Under the pieces are notes generated by a model, which was not told where the DNA came from, did no database searches, and saw nothing but the letters and a program-made list of their open reading frames with translations. Source: Pseudoalteromonas shioyasakiensis (GTDB taxonomy: Bacteria; Pseudomonadota; Gammaproteobacteria; Enterobacterales; Alteromonadaceae). Taken from it: a stretch of DNA of 64,000 nucleotides. The stretch lies in NCBI RefSeq assembly GCF_019134595.1, contig NZ_CP077771.1:372001-436000 (forward strand). The letters are read 5' to 3'. A program made the translations under genes and the position numbers. This document shows, piece by piece, positions 1 through 8,700 of the stretch (the stretch's first letter is position 1; every line of letters starts with the position of its first letter).

Positions 1-2
1 AT

Positions 3-614
3 CTCGAAAAACCTGAAATAGATGACCTTGAAAAGCCAGAATTTGAAGAACCAAGCTTTACTGCATCTTCATCATTTGGTTTTGATGAGTATTCAACAAA
101 AGAGCCTATTGTTGACGATGAACCTGCTAAAGATGAAGTGCCTGAGTATGACTTATCTTCATTAATGGCTGATGATTTATCGTTTGCAGATCATTTCACT
201 GAAGATGAGCAAACAGTCACCGCTCCAAGCACAACAGACGATCACGACGATATTAACGATGATGATTTAGCAAAAGCCTTACAAGCACTAGAACAAGAAC
301 TACAAGATGAACCCGCTTCATTTAGTTTAGAAGAGCCTTCACAGCCTGCGGTAGAAACAGTTGATTTGTCTGACGAACTGAGTGACGACGATAAACTTGA
401 AGAAGCAGGCGAAGAGATAAATAAAGAGGCTGACAAAGAGCTAGAGCAACAAAACGATAACCCGAACAATCCATTTGCTAACTTATCACTTGATCCAGCC
501 TGGGACCCAAATTCAAACGAAAAGCCTGTGATAGAAAGCAAAAACAAACAGCCAAAATCACAAGCCTTGATTGACGCAGAAGAACGCGCCAAACAGTTCA
601 AAACGGATGAGTAG
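3..614 (+). CDS. Acidic low-complexity protein, C-terminal part (5' end outside window)
   Basis: The frame is open from the first bases of the window and stops with TAG at 612-614, so only the last ~203 residues are seen. They are very rich in Asp, Glu, Ser and Pro, with short repeats of the type LEKPE/IDDLEKPEFEEP near the left edge, and no hydrophobic segment or catalytic motif. The tail becomes more basic (SKNKQPKSQ, EERAKQFK). This resembles the disordered acidic region of a large scaffold or motility/cell-pole protein of the FimV/HubP sort, but the typical conserved FimV C-terminus is absent, so I do not assign a family. A GTG at 138 is internal, not a start. Confidence 0.75.
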   Translation, partial: LEKPEIDDLEKPEFEEPSFTASSSFGFDEYSTKEPIVDDEPAKDEVPEYDLSSLMADDLSFADHFTEDEQTVTAPSTTDDHDDINDDDLAKALQALEQELQDEPASFSLEEPSQPAVETVDLSDELSDDDKLEEAGEEINKEADKELEQQNDNPNNPFANLSLDPAWDPNSNEKPVIESKNKQPKSQALIDAEERAKQFKTDE

Positions 615-1008
615 TTAAATACGAGTTTCGATTAGAAAGCCCGTAGGACTGGCTTTAGCCGGGAATGGTTTGAGTTAACGAGTTACAAATGTAAAGCTAC
701 GAGTTTCAAGGTGCGATTTTACATCGCGTCCTAACGCCTAGCGCACGAAACCTAGCACCTAGAACCTAATGTTTTCCCCGTAGGCGTGAAACTTGTTTCG
801 CGCGTCTGAATGAAAAGGTTTACACGGATTATGTTGGGTATCGCTCCGCTCCACCCAACCTACCCTAAAACGAGCAGTTCAAATGCAGAGAAGAACGCAC
901 GACCTAACCAACCCCACAGTTCGACTGATATCTAACATCTGACCTCTAACGACTAAAGCAGCGATTTTACATCGCGACCTAGCGCCTAGTTCCTAGTTCC
1001 TTTCCCAT
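615..1008. repeat. Composite REP-like intergenic repeat (reverse orientation)
   Basis: No gene seen. The stretch is built of the hairpin modules that recur through the window, here mostly reverse-complemented: a GGACTGGCTTTAGCC module near 645, GCGATTTTACATCGCG at ~713-728 and again at ~961-976, GTAGGCGTGAAACTTG at ~780, and a GTTGGGT...ACCCAAC inverted repeat at ~834-861. Runs of CTAGCACCTAG/CTAGTTCCTAG type separate them. Confidence 0.7.
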
Positions 1009-1013
1009 TTGGC

Positions 1014-1706
1014 TCACTTCACCACTGGCCGTGGGCGCATTAACCAATGGAAAATAAATATCAAACCAAAGAACACCGATACGGCTAAAGCACACAACAC
1101 AATAATATTGGTTGGTAAGAACGAATCTGTGCTGTAGCTGTAGCGCTTTAATTCTTGCTCGGCGCTTAACTTGGCTCGTTCGGCTTTGCTAGGTAAAACA
1201 AATTCGTGAAACGAGTCTGTTGGTTTTGCTTCTGTACGGGCAAGTTGCGCACTTTTTTGCTGCCATAACATATCAAATTGCTGAAACTGAATTTGCTTAT
1301 TCTCAAGACACGACTCAAGGTTTTGTAGCTGTAATGAACGAGCAGCACAACGTGGCGGCATCACATAAAAGCGCTCCCATGCTGCTTGTTTACTGATGTA
1401 GGCTTGCTCAGTTAATGGCTCTGCCAAGCTGTTTTCAAGCTCAGTAATATCAGGGTTATACAAAGACGACTTTAGCTCAGCAATTTGCTCTTCACTAAAG
1501 CAAGTTTCAGATATTCGCGCCGACAAGCTTTGAATGCGCTGTTTATAGGCTTCAATTTTGTCGAGAAGATTGGTTTTACGCAGGGCTATTTGCAGCTCTA
1601 TACGCTCGGCTTGCATGCTTTGACATGCATCTGAAGGAGTACTTTGCTGCGCCCAGACAAAAGCAGGCAACAACAAGGCTGTTGTCATTAAAATCCGTTT
1701 AATCAT
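1014..1706 (-). CDS. Exported 4-Cys protein with C-terminal membrane anchor (paralogue of 6591-7316)
   Basis: 230 aa, family not recognised. Residues 1-19 form a signal peptide (ending FVWA), residues ~35-65 look helical and coiled-coil-like, and a single membrane segment lies at ~200-220 followed by a short basic tail (RPRPVVK). This suggests a periplasmic domain anchored from its C-terminus. Cys28, Cys69, Cys120 and Cys133 and the motif W110..FY.MPPRC match the protein at 6591-7316, where the same Cys spacings (41 and 13 residues) are kept; two disulfides are likely. The neighbour on the same strand (1785-3095) is an Omp85-like barrel about 80 bp upstream, so an envelope role is plausible. 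Confidence 0.8.
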   Translation of the reverse strand: MIKRILMTTALLLPAFVWAQQSTPSDACQSMQAERIELQIALRKTNLLDKIEAYKQRIQSLSARISETCFSEEQIAELKSSLYNPDITELENSLAEPLTEQAYISKQAAWERFYVMPPRCAARSLQLQNLESCLENKQIQFQQFDMLWQQKSAQLARTEAKPTDSFHEFVLPSKAERAKLSAEQELKRYSYSTDSFLPTNIIVLCALAVSVFFGLIFIFHWLMRPRPVVK

Positions 1707-1784
1707 TAATTTACGTCACTGTAAAAGTTAGAGGTACAGATTATCAGTTTCTAGTAAAACTGCAACAAATCTGAGCCAAATTCA

Positions 1785-3095
1785 CTAAAAAGGCTGATCT
1801 ATCATCACCCAAAAATTGGCCCCTTCTTTTGAATTAGCAAGCTCTGTTCGAACGACTAATCCCGACATTATAGCTCTTAGTGAAACACCATAGTCATAAT
1901 GGTAGTCTTGCCATAATGTATCCAAGGTTAAATGAGACGACACACGACCAGCTTCAACAAAGCCAACTAACTGAAACCAATCCAGCTTCAAAAACTTTAG
2001 CCAATTTACATCTGCTATTGGATTATATTTTAGGGTATAGCGATATTCGAATGCCCCATAAATAGCGGCTTTGTCATGAAATCGATAAAAATCATAACCC
2101 CGTAAACGCTTAAATCCTCCTAATGTAGCGCCTTCGTTGTACGGTGCTGCATCAGAGATAAACTTAGTGCCATCAAGAGTGTGATTTACTTGCCAGCTGG
2201 GTGAATAAGCAGCCCAAAAATTAAATGCTAAAATACGCTGATGAGCAAACTCACTTGCCCCTAAAGAAATAAACTTACTGCCATTAAACTGCCACAAATC
2301 CCAATCATAAATATCGTCACTCCCTGGCATTGATTGGCTATAGGCAAGATACTGTCTGCTTCCGTAACTTGGGTTAGTTGCAAAATCGGTGTTGTCATAG
2401 AGCAGACCAAATTCCATTGCTGAAATACTGCCATCTTGTGTACCCTCATTAAATTCAAAGCTTTGCGAGCGCCTAAAATAGCGTGCAGTTGCAACCATTA
2501 CTCCCGATTCCAACGGGTTCCACTGTGCCCCGCCCGATGGCTCAGAAACCAACAAGCCGTTTTTAAGTTGGTAACGCACCATACCTGTTTGTGATGTTGC
2601 GCCAAACGGTAAAGCGTATTCGATGCGGGCATCAAACCAATTCGAGCTTCCGTCGGCTTCTAAATACACCTCGTTTGAAGAGTCATTACTACCGGGGAAC
2701 ACAGCGTTGTCAGCAATGGGCACTTTATGCCCTCCGGTATAAGCTCGCTGATCAGGAAAATACGCAGCCATGCCACTGGCACTAAAATACCAGCGTTCTG
2801 AATCTAACACCTTATAGTTAAACAGGCCTGCCCACGCGCCTTCGCTCACATCACCTTTAAATGCAGTAGCGCCAACGGTCATTTGTGGTTGATGGTAACC
2901 TTTGATCATGCCACCCACACCAAAGTTAAGCCCCATGGTATCGGTGCTAAATAAGTAGGGAAGCAGTAAAGACTCGTGCTTTTTATTCGCGCTCTCAACA
3001 CGCTCAATACTTGCTTTTACACGGGAAATATCAGCATTGGCCGTTAGGCTTGCAGCCACACAAACGCCACAAAAAATAACTTTAAAGTTAAGCAT
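1785..3095 (-). CDS. Omp85/BamA-type outer-membrane beta-barrel protein
   Basis: 436 aa with a signal peptide (1-21, ending LTANA). The mature part alternates aromatic and polar residues as in a beta-barrel and ends in Phe (IDQPF), the usual outer-membrane signal. Near residues 325-340 the segment GGFKRLRGYDFYRF carries the Omp85 'RGY/RGF' loop motif, and the region matches the bacterial surface antigen (BamA/TamA barrel) fold. No POTRA repeats fit in the short N-terminal part, so this is a barrel-only member rather than BamA or TamA. Such proteins may move or anchor proteins or lipids at the outer membrane; the substrate is unknown. RBS AGGAG lies just upstream of the ATG at 3095. Confidence 0.75.
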   Translation of the reverse strand: MLNFKVIFCGVCVAASLTANADISRVKASIERVESANKKHESLLLPYLFSTDTMGLNFGVGGMIKGYHQPQMTVGATAFKGDVSEGAWAGLFNYKVLDSERWYFSASGMAAYFPDQRAYTGGHKVPIADNAVFPGSNDSSNEVYLEADGSSNWFDARIEYALPFGATSQTGMVRYQLKNGLLVSEPSGGAQWNPLESGVMVATARYFRRSQSFEFNEGTQDGSISAMEFGLLYDNTDFATNPSYGSRQYLAYSQSMPGSDDIYDWDLWQFNGSKFISLGASEFAHQRILAFNFWAAYSPSWQVNHTLDGTKFISDAAPYNEGATLGGFKRLRGYDFYRFHDKAAIYGAFEYRYTLKYNPIADVNWLKFLKLDWFQLVGFVEAGRVSSHLTLDTLWQDYHYDYGVSLRAIMSGLVVRTELANSKEGANFWVMIDQPF

Positions 3096-3170
3096 TACTA
3101 GCTCCTTTAGTAAGCGACTTAAATAAGCATAGCTGGTGCTTAAAAACTTTAAAATGATTTAACGCAAATG

Positions 3171-4085
3171 TTACTGATGAAGTTGATAAAACTGCTGATC
3201 ATCTAAAGCAAATTGAGCAAGCAACCAATCTTTAAACAGCTGCACTTTTTGCCATTTAAAATGTTCGGGCGGCGCAGCAAGGTAGTACTTATATTGGCAG
3301 TGATACTCATAGTTTGGATAAATCTCTAGCTGACCAAGTTGCAGTTGAGTTTCGATTAACCGCCGCCTTACCATTGCAATACCTTGCCCTGCTAACGTGG
3401 CTTGAATAACCAGTGCAGCGTTATCAATTTCAAGTGCGGGGAGCGCATCAGGGCTTACAGCTAATTGCTGAGCCAAAGTTAACCAACCACGCTCAGCATC
3501 TGGGCACACATCTTTAATTAGTTTTTGCGCCAACACCTGCGGTTTAAGAGGTTTATTATCATCAATAGCACCGGGTTTATAAGCCAAAAATAGGCTGTCG
3601 TCGCTGATGAGCTCACTGTGCAAATCTGGGTAGGCACCTTTTCCATATCGAATACCTAAATCAACCTGCCCCGCTGAAAAATCAGCAAGTTGATCGCTTG
3701 GTTCAATACGCACTTTGATATTGGGGTATTTGTTTTGAAAGTCGCTAATACGGCCCAGTAACCAACCACTGGCGAACGAAGGCAGCACGGTTAAGTTTAA
3801 CGTATTCGGGTGGTTATCTTGGCTAACAGCCTGCACACCTGCCTGCAAATGACTAAATCCCTTAAGTATATGGGGTAATAGCTGTTCGCCTTGGCGAGTC
3901 AACTCAACATAACGGGTATGGCGAGTAAATAAGTTGCAATCAAGCTGTTGTTCTAACAAGCGAATTTGTTGGCTAACCGCAGCTTGGCTAACAAACAATT
4001 GCTCTGCCGCAAGCTTAAAACTACCTAACTCTGCCGCGTGCTTAAAATACCAAAGGCTTTTTAATGGAGGTAACTGCATACGCAC
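3171..4085 (-). CDS. LysR-family transcriptional regulator, GcvA-like
   Basis: 304 aa. Residues 5-65 form a winged HTH (LAAEQLFVSQAAVSQQIRLLE), followed by a LysR substrate-binding domain. The opening 'LPPLKSLWYFKHAAELGSF' style and the later VRRRLIE segment are typical of the GcvA/AmpR-like subgroup. It is divergent from the small exported protein at 4193, with about 107 bp between starts, and may control it or itself. The co-inducer cannot be read from the sequence. Confidence 0.88.
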   Translation of the reverse strand: MRMQLPPLKSLWYFKHAAELGSFKLAAEQLFVSQAAVSQQIRLLEQQLDCNLFTRHTRYVELTRQGEQLLPHILKGFSHLQAGVQAVSQDNHPNTLNLTVLPSFASGWLLGRISDFQNKYPNIKVRIEPSDQLADFSAGQVDLGIRYGKGAYPDLHSELISDDSLFLAYKPGAIDDNKPLKPQVLAQKLIKDVCPDAERGWLTLAQQLAVSPDALPALEIDNAALVIQATLAGQGIAMVRRRLIETQLQLGQLEIYPNYEYHCQYKYYLAAPPEHFKWQKVQLFKDWLLAQFALDDQQFYQLHQ

Positions 4086-4192
4086 TTATGGTTAATAAAA
4101 ACTTAAGCATAGGCAATTTTTAATCGTTTGTCAGTAGTGGTTACACGAGTAATACTCATACAGCCAACCGCGACAAGACAAGGACAACTACC

Positions 4193-4498
4193 ATGAAATA
4201 CCTAGTTATTTTATTAATTTTATTTACCACAAGCTTTAGTTATGCCAACCAACCCGTAATTACTCAGCTTGATACCGATGAAGGCTACCCTTATAAAAAC
4301 TTAATTCAAAAAGTAGAACGAGTAGAAATTCGTTATGTAGAAAACAGCCATTCGGTGACCTGCAAAGTCAATGTGCAAACACTACATAACCAATACATGG
4401 GCAAAGAGCAAACAGTCTCAGCCAAGCTATTTGCAAAACGCCCAATGGCCGCGTGTTTAACCCGCGAAAAAGCCAAGCAAATCCTGCATATGCTGTAA
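4193..4498 (+). CDS. Small exported hypothetical protein
   Basis: 101 aa. A clear signal peptide (1-18, cleavage after SYA) precedes an ~83-residue mature domain with two cysteines (VTCKV and AACLT) that could pair in the periplasm. No known family recognised. The start is supported by an AAGGACAA stretch before the ATG at 4193. The gene is divergent from the GcvA-like regulator and is followed by a strong terminator, so it is monocistronic. Confidence 0.72.
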   Translation: MKYLVILLILFTTSFSYANQPVITQLDTDEGYPYKNLIQKVERVEIRYVENSHSVTCKVNVQTLHNQYMGKEQTVSAKLFAKRPMAACLTREKAKQILHML

Positions 4499-4514
4499 CC
4501 ATTTCAACCTTGTA

Positions 4515-4560
4515 AACTAGGCTACGAATAGCAGTACTTCCCCAGTAGCCTAGTTTTTTT
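4515..4560 (+). terminator. Rho-independent terminator of 4193-4498
   Basis: AACTAGGCTAC at 4515-4525 pairs with GTAGCCTAGTT at 4545-4555 across a 19-nt loop and is followed by a T run. Confidence 0.85.
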
Positions 4561-4584
4561 AGCTGTCGGCGTGACGAGGTTTGT

Positions 4585-4860
4585 TTAAATGTAGAAACGA
4601 ACCGTTTGCTGGATCTTTTTTCGAACCACAGAGGATATAGAGAGCACAGAGGAAGACAAGGAGTTCTCTAAAGCGCAGCGCCTCTTATCCTCTTTGTGAG
4701 TATTGGTTTTTCTCTGTGCAGCGCGAAGCGCCTCGGTGCCCTCTGTGGTTCCAATATCTTTATTCACAAAGAGAAGTGAATGAGAAGACAACGAGATACT
4801 AATTAAGCCAATTAGTTATTTTCCTCTAAAGCGCAGCGTCTCTTATCCTCTTTGTGAATA
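4585..4860. repeat. CACAGAG-type foldback repeat
   Basis: No gene seen. It contains GAACCACAGAGG near 4624 and CCTCTGTGGTT near 4739 as inverted ends, with inner CTCTGTGCAGCGCGAAGCG and CTTATCCTCTTTGTGA pieces. The same pieces appear in opposite orientation at 17320-18240. The short ORF across it is a shadow. Confidence 0.75.
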
Positions 4861-4866
4861 TTAAAT

Positions 4867-5148
4867 CTAACACTCCTCCACTTTCTCTACCTCAACCGGC
4901 TCCGCCAAGGCATTTTCATAAAACGCGAACACCGCTTTGGTATAAGGCTTAGCATAATGCTCATCAAGGGCGGCTTGCGATTCAAACTGCTCAACTAAAA
5001 ACAAACAACGCTGCTCTTTACTCGCAAACAATTCAAAACGATTACAACCCGGCTCTGCACGAGTGGCTGCTAATATGCCTTGTAAACGCCCTTTACAGTC
5101 GTCAAATAATGCCGCCTTTGGGGTAACTTTTGCCACGATATTAATCAT
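4867..5148 (-). CDS. Antibiotic biosynthesis monooxygenase (ABM)-fold protein, YgiN-like
   Basis: 93 aa, the usual size for a stand-alone ABM domain (dimeric alpha+beta barrel). Seen are an N-terminal strand with basic residues (INIVAKVTPK), the GCNRFELFASKE segment, FLVEQFESQAALDEHYAKPYTKAVF, and an acidic tail. Family members oxidise quinols or small aromatics without a cofactor, or act only as binding proteins. It overlaps the upstream DUF2798 gene by 4 bp (ATGA), so the two are translationally coupled, and a LysR gene is divergent from the pair. Confidence 0.82.
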   Translation of the reverse strand: MINIVAKVTPKAALFDDCKGRLQGILAATRAEPGCNRFELFASKEQRCLFLVEQFESQAALDEHYAKPYTKAVFAFYENALAEPVEVEKVEEC

Positions 5149-5366
5149 ACTGATTCCTTACTATATAACTTTAAAACCAATGCCCGAATTGGCGGGGCAA
5201 CCGTAAAAGCCACCACGAACGCAGCAGGCCACGCATTGGCAAACGCCTTCATCCAACTAAGAAAAAATGTATCGCTCAGTCCTAAGTTGACATAAGTGAC
5301 CCATGCCGAAAGTAAAAACGACATTAAAAACGAAAATGCCGCAGTAAAAGTAAAATGAATTTTCAT
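5145..5366 (-). CDS. DUF2798 two-helix membrane protein
   Basis: 73 aa with two membrane segments (residues ~7-29 and ~45-65) separated by a short loop. The length and the motifs NLGLSDTFFLSWMKAFANAWPAAF and VAPPIRALVLKL fit DUF2798, a family of unknown function often next to LysR regulators and small monooxygenases. The ATG at 5366 is preceded by GGAGG. It is the first gene of a two-gene operon with the ABM protein. Confidence 0.85.
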   Translation of the reverse strand: MKIHFTFTAAFSFLMSFLLSAWVTYVNLGLSDTFFLSWMKAFANAWPAAFVVAFTVAPPIRALVLKLYSKESV

Positions 5367-5447
5367 ATGTCCTCCTTGGCGTTACTATATTTGCACAGGC
5401 CAAGTGGCAACAGTCACGAAAATGCAAACTAAGATTGAGGGAGTCGT

Positions 5448-6302
5448 ATGCTGGATGATCTGCATTTATTTATTGAAATAGCGCGCCGTAAAAGCATGAG
5501 CCAAACAGCAAAAGATTTAGGACTGAACCTATCAACCTTATCAAGGCGCATTCAAGCATTAGAAGAAAAACTCGCCGAGCCATTACTGCAACGCACAGCC
5601 CGAGGCATTGTGTTAACCGCCAAAGGCGAATCTCTGTATAACGAATTAGGCGAACAAGTGCTTGCTCTTAACAGCCAGCTTGAGCAATTAAATGACTCAC
5701 CCGCCGCAAAAGAGTTTTACCTGTTGTGCCCACAAAACATCATTGCGGGCCCACTGATGGGGGCAGTTAATCAGTTTGCGATGGAAAACCCTGCGCTAAA
5801 CCTCCACATTTACCCAAGTAATGCCAACAGCCAGCTAAGCCAAAAACGTTTTGACTTAGCCATTCGCATAGGCGAACAACAAGACTCAAGCTATTTTCAA
5901 AAGCGCCTAGGCATGATCGCTATAAAGCTGATTAAAAAGAAAGATGCCCCAACATCAAGGCTGATATTGCCCTATTCAGAATCACAACTCCCCAGCGGCT
6001 TACTTAACAAACTAAAAACCGAGTATGAACATATAAGCTTTTGCTTTGATATTACAATCGCCAGAAAAATGGTTGAAGCAGGCTATGGCATTGGCTTACT
6101 ACCCATGAGCGAAATTTGCTGTATAGACGACACCAGCAACTTTAGTTATGTCGATTCCCCCCACAGTATTCCCGCAAGGCCAATTTACGCCCTCTGGCCA
6201 CATTCACGCACGCCATCAGCGAATGCCCAATTGTTGATAGAGCAACTCCAAACCAGTATTGCAGACTCACCAAGCTTGCAAGGAGAGGTGTTGAAACTGT
6301 AG
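5448..6302 (+). CDS. LysR-family transcriptional regulator
   Basis: 284 aa. The N-terminal HTH (residues ~1-60: SMSQTAKDLGLNLSTLSRRIQALE) is followed by a shortened LysR effector domain. It is divergent from the DUF2798-ABM operon, 81 bp between starts, and is the likely regulator of that pair by the usual LysR divergent arrangement (inference). The ATG at 5448 follows GGGAGTCGT. Confidence 0.88.
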   Translation: MLDDLHLFIEIARRKSMSQTAKDLGLNLSTLSRRIQALEEKLAEPLLQRTARGIVLTAKGESLYNELGEQVLALNSQLEQLNDSPAAKEFYLLCPQNIIAGPLMGAVNQFAMENPALNLHIYPSNANSQLSQKRFDLAIRIGEQQDSSYFQKRLGMIAIKLIKKKDAPTSRLILPYSESQLPSGLLNKLKTEYEHISFCFDITIARKMVEAGYGIGLLPMSEICCIDDTSNFSYVDSPHSIPARPIYALWPHSRTPSANAQLLIEQLQTSIADSPSLQGEVLKL

Positions 6303-6321
6303 TTGCGAGATGCGAGTCATT

Positions 6322-6596
6322 GTAGGTCGGGCTTTAGCCCGTCTAATAACTCAATAATAAGGTTTATAAATACACTTTTAGCAGCAATTTCACATCGCGT
6401 ATTAAAACCCTATCACTCTGTCACCATAAATGACGACACACCGTAGGTCGGGCTTTAGCCCGTCTAATAACTCAATAATAAGGTTTATAAATAAACTTGT
6501 AGCAACGATTTGATATCGCGTTTTAAACCCCTACCACCCTGTAGCCATAAGTGACGACATCGTAGGTCGGGCTTCAGCCCGTCAAATAACTCAATC
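6322..6596. repeat. Tandem triplication of a ~120-bp REP-containing unit
   Basis: GTAGGTCGGGCTTTAGCCCGTC starts at 6322, 6443 and 6562, giving periods of 121 and 119 bp. Each unit then has AATAACTCAATAATAAGGTTTATAAAT-like sequence, a degenerate GCGAT/ATCGC hairpin and a CACCATAAATGACGACA-like end. The third copy is cut off where the next gene (stop near 6591) begins. The copies differ by scattered substitutions, so the event is not recent. Confidence 0.85.
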
Positions 6597-7316
6597 TTTA
6601 AACCAACGATAAAGACCAAACACAAACAACATGGCCGCAATACCAGCCAAGACTAATTGCCAAATTTTAAGGTCATTCAACTTTGTAAATTGCGGACTGA
6701 CACTCTCATCTAAAGGCGGCGAAGCTTGCTTTATTGGCCGTTCAATTACCGGGTCATTCATTACAACTTTGTTTGGTTTTTTATTTGCATTAATTTCTGT
6801 AATGGTCGGCTTTACTGTAATAACTACATCTTTGTATTCTGACTTTTGTTTACCGCTCCAAGCCGATTCAAATAGCGCCTTTTGCTCAGCTTTATTTTCG
6901 CTACACCATACAAAATCAGCTTGCTGAATATCTTTCGCTCTACAACGATCAGGTAATTGATAAAATTGCCCCCAAGCATGGCGCTTTTTATCGTCATTAT
7001 ATGAATTTGAATACACCGTAGAGTTATGTACTTTGGTGTTTAAAAGTGCGCTAGGGTTCGAGCGATATGTATAAGTACCGCCATTACCAGAACTTCTCTT
7101 TGGATGTTTGCAGTGCCTCGCCAGCAGCGTAAAAAGCTCATCTAAACGTTGATTCCAACGTTCACCTTGCCTAGCCGTGTAGCTACGATTCATTCTTTTA
7201 CGAATGCCCTCGCGCTCAGCCTCAATACTATCGCAGCGACTTTTTGAATATTGCTCTTCAGCAACCGTGTTGAAACTCGCAAGCAAAGTAGCGAGTAATA
7301 AAATCCATTTATTCAT
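6591..7316 (-). CDS. Exported 4-Cys protein with C-terminal membrane anchor (paralogue of 1014-1706)
   Basis: 241 aa, family not recognised. Signal peptide 1-19 (ending NTVA), a low-complexity Gly/Ser/Tyr stretch at ~74-100, and a C-terminal membrane segment (~217-236) ending RWFKD. Cys28 and Cys69 sit at exactly the same positions as in the 1014-1706 protein, and Cys125/Cys138 keep the same 13-residue spacing with the shared motif W..FY.LP.RC. The two are therefore diverged paralogues. The stop codon lies in the third copy of the upstream triplicated repeat. Function unknown; disulfide-bonded periplasmic domain inferred. Confidence 0.8.
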   Translation of the reverse strand: MNKWILLLATLLASFNTVAEEQYSKSRCDSIEAEREGIRKRMNRSYTARQGERWNQRLDELFTLLARHCKHPKRSSGNGGTYTYRSNPSALLNTKVHNSTVYSNSYNDDKKRHAWGQFYQLPDRCRAKDIQQADFVWCSENKAEQKALFESAWSGKQKSEYKDVVITVKPTITEINANKKPNKVVMNDPVIERPIKQASPPLDESVSPQFTKLNDLKIWQLVLAGIAAMLFVFGLYRWFKD

Positions 7317-7468
7317 AACATTACATCGGTGTAATTTGGTTGTAATTACTCCCTATGTGTTAGCAAGGGAGGTATTTATTCGATAAAAGCTAGCTAAAAC
7401 AATTGCTTTAGAAAACTTTCGATGCAAATTGCCTACTCAAACTAAGCATTAAATTTAGTCTCTATCAA

Positions 7469-8341
7469 TTAAACCTTAGAAATATTTAAGCTTCTTTGCA
7501 CAGCTTGATAGCAAATAGCTTTTTGCATAGCTCCATCTATTTGGTTTTGGCGCATCGACAATATAGTTTTTGCTAACTGTCTATGGGAAACAATAGGAAA
7601 TGGTGGTCGCTGCTTCAACTCTATAAACCAACCTGGAAAGCACAATATTGGGGTTATTTTTGTTTGAAAACCAGTTGCTTCACTTAACCATTTATAAACC
7701 CAATTTGCTTGTATTTCTGCTTGTTCAATTGGCTTGTTTTCATTCCAAGATGGAAAGGCAAGTAGATTATTTTCGAATCGGACTTTGTAGTTTGTATCAT
7801 CTTTAACGCGCTTATGCCTTCCTTTTGTTTCAATCGCAAAAACACCATTAGGCCCAATAACTAAGTGATCAATATTAAACCCATCAGCTTGAATATCATG
7901 AAATATTTGATACCCATGAGATTGAAGCTCAATTAATTCAGATGCAACAGCTAACTCAGCGTCTCGCCCTAGTTTTAGTTTAATTAACTGGTCTGATTCA
8001 AACCACGATTTTCTGGCGGTGTAAATTAAACCGATAATAATTACAATTATAAAAAAGTAGTTCAATTGACCGCTTGCCAACATTTCGGTAATCCCTTTGA
8101 GGGCAAACGGCATTGTAATAATCAATGCAGCTAAACCTATGTAACCAACAACATTAAAGACCTTATCGTTTACTTGATCGTTAAGTGTTTGTGCGGCTAC
8201 TCGAGTAAATTTTTTTCGATCTACAGGTAACTTGGCTTGCTTCTGATGAAGCCATACTCTTAAAAAAATAACACCTAATATTGAATATATTCCTCCTATT
8301 AAAAATAAGAGGCTGAGTCCTTGTGCTATGAAGTTATCCAT
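7469..8341 (-). CDS. NERD-domain membrane protein (nuclease-related)
   Basis: 290 aa. The N-terminus has one membrane segment (~5-28) and two more at ~60-110, with a cytoplasmic C-terminal NERD domain from ~120. Motifs seen: GRDAELAVASELIEL, YQIFHDIQADGFNIDHLVIGPNGVFAIETKG, that is the D-(x)n-ExK core shared with PD-(D/E)XK nucleases. NERD proteins are poorly characterised, and several are fused or linked to helicases and defence genes. The ATG at 8341 follows AAGGACCTGAA. The next gene, divergent, is a PLD-helicase, followed by an HNH nuclease, which hints at a shared nucleic-acid role (inference). Confidence 0.85.
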   Translation of the reverse strand: MDNFIAQGLSLLFLIGGIYSILGVIFLRVWLHQKQAKLPVDRKKFTRVAAQTLNDQVNDKVFNVVGYIGLAALIITMPFALKGITEMLASGQLNYFFIIVIIIGLIYTARKSWFESDQLIKLKLGRDAELAVASELIELQSHGYQIFHDIQADGFNIDHLVIGPNGVFAIETKGRHKRVKDDTNYKVRFENNLLAFPSWNENKPIEQAEIQANWVYKWLSEATGFQTKITPILCFPGWFIELKQRPPFPIVSHRQLAKTILSMRQNQIDGAMQKAICYQAVQRSLNISKV

Positions 8342-8700
8342 TTCAGGTCCTTGTTCTGTTAACTCCCTCTTTATACATCAATTATTTAATAATGTCGCGT
8401 TGGCGACGGCAACCAAAGAGAAGTAAACGCCGTCTTCTCTTTGGAATCTCTCGGCGCCCCAAGGTTCACACTGTTCCCTCAATTTGAATTAATTAAATGA
8501 ACGTAAACAGCGTAGATAGGCCATCCGTGGCCAAGCTACGCTTTTTTACAGCATCCATGCTGTTAATTACTCATAATTAATTCAATTTCGGGTGTGAACA
8601 TGGGGAAAACCTCAGCAATCGCCTGCAACTGAACAATGAGTTATTTCTTGTTTTCATTAGCTATTTCAGTAAACTGGCTGTAAATAACAGGGAGTGGTTT
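8342..8700. other. Hairpin-rich intergenic region between NERD and helicase genes
   Basis: No gene seen. It contains CCAAAGAGAA (8413-8422) pairing with TTCTCTTTGG (8435-8444) and GACGGC (8405-8410) pairing with GCCGTC (8429-8434), then a larger foldback with ends GTTCACAC (8464-8471) and GTGTGAAC (8592-8599). Inside are GAATTAATTA (8486) against TAATTAATTC (8574), a GCGTAG...CTACGC stem at ~8510-8532, and ACAGCAT/ATGCTGT at 8548-8563. Helicase start signals (AGGGAG) are at ~8690. Confidence 0.6.

Noticed and set aside
6322..6596. Possible CRISPR-like repeat-spacer structure
   Set aside because: The whole 120-bp unit is repeated, including the parts that would be spacers.
8405..8444. H-type pseudoknot (GACGGC/GCCGTC interleaved with CCAAAGAGAA/TTCTCTTTGG)
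   Set aside because: The third loop would have zero nucleotides and cannot span the first stem; the two stems are more likely alternatives or a shared palindromic relic.
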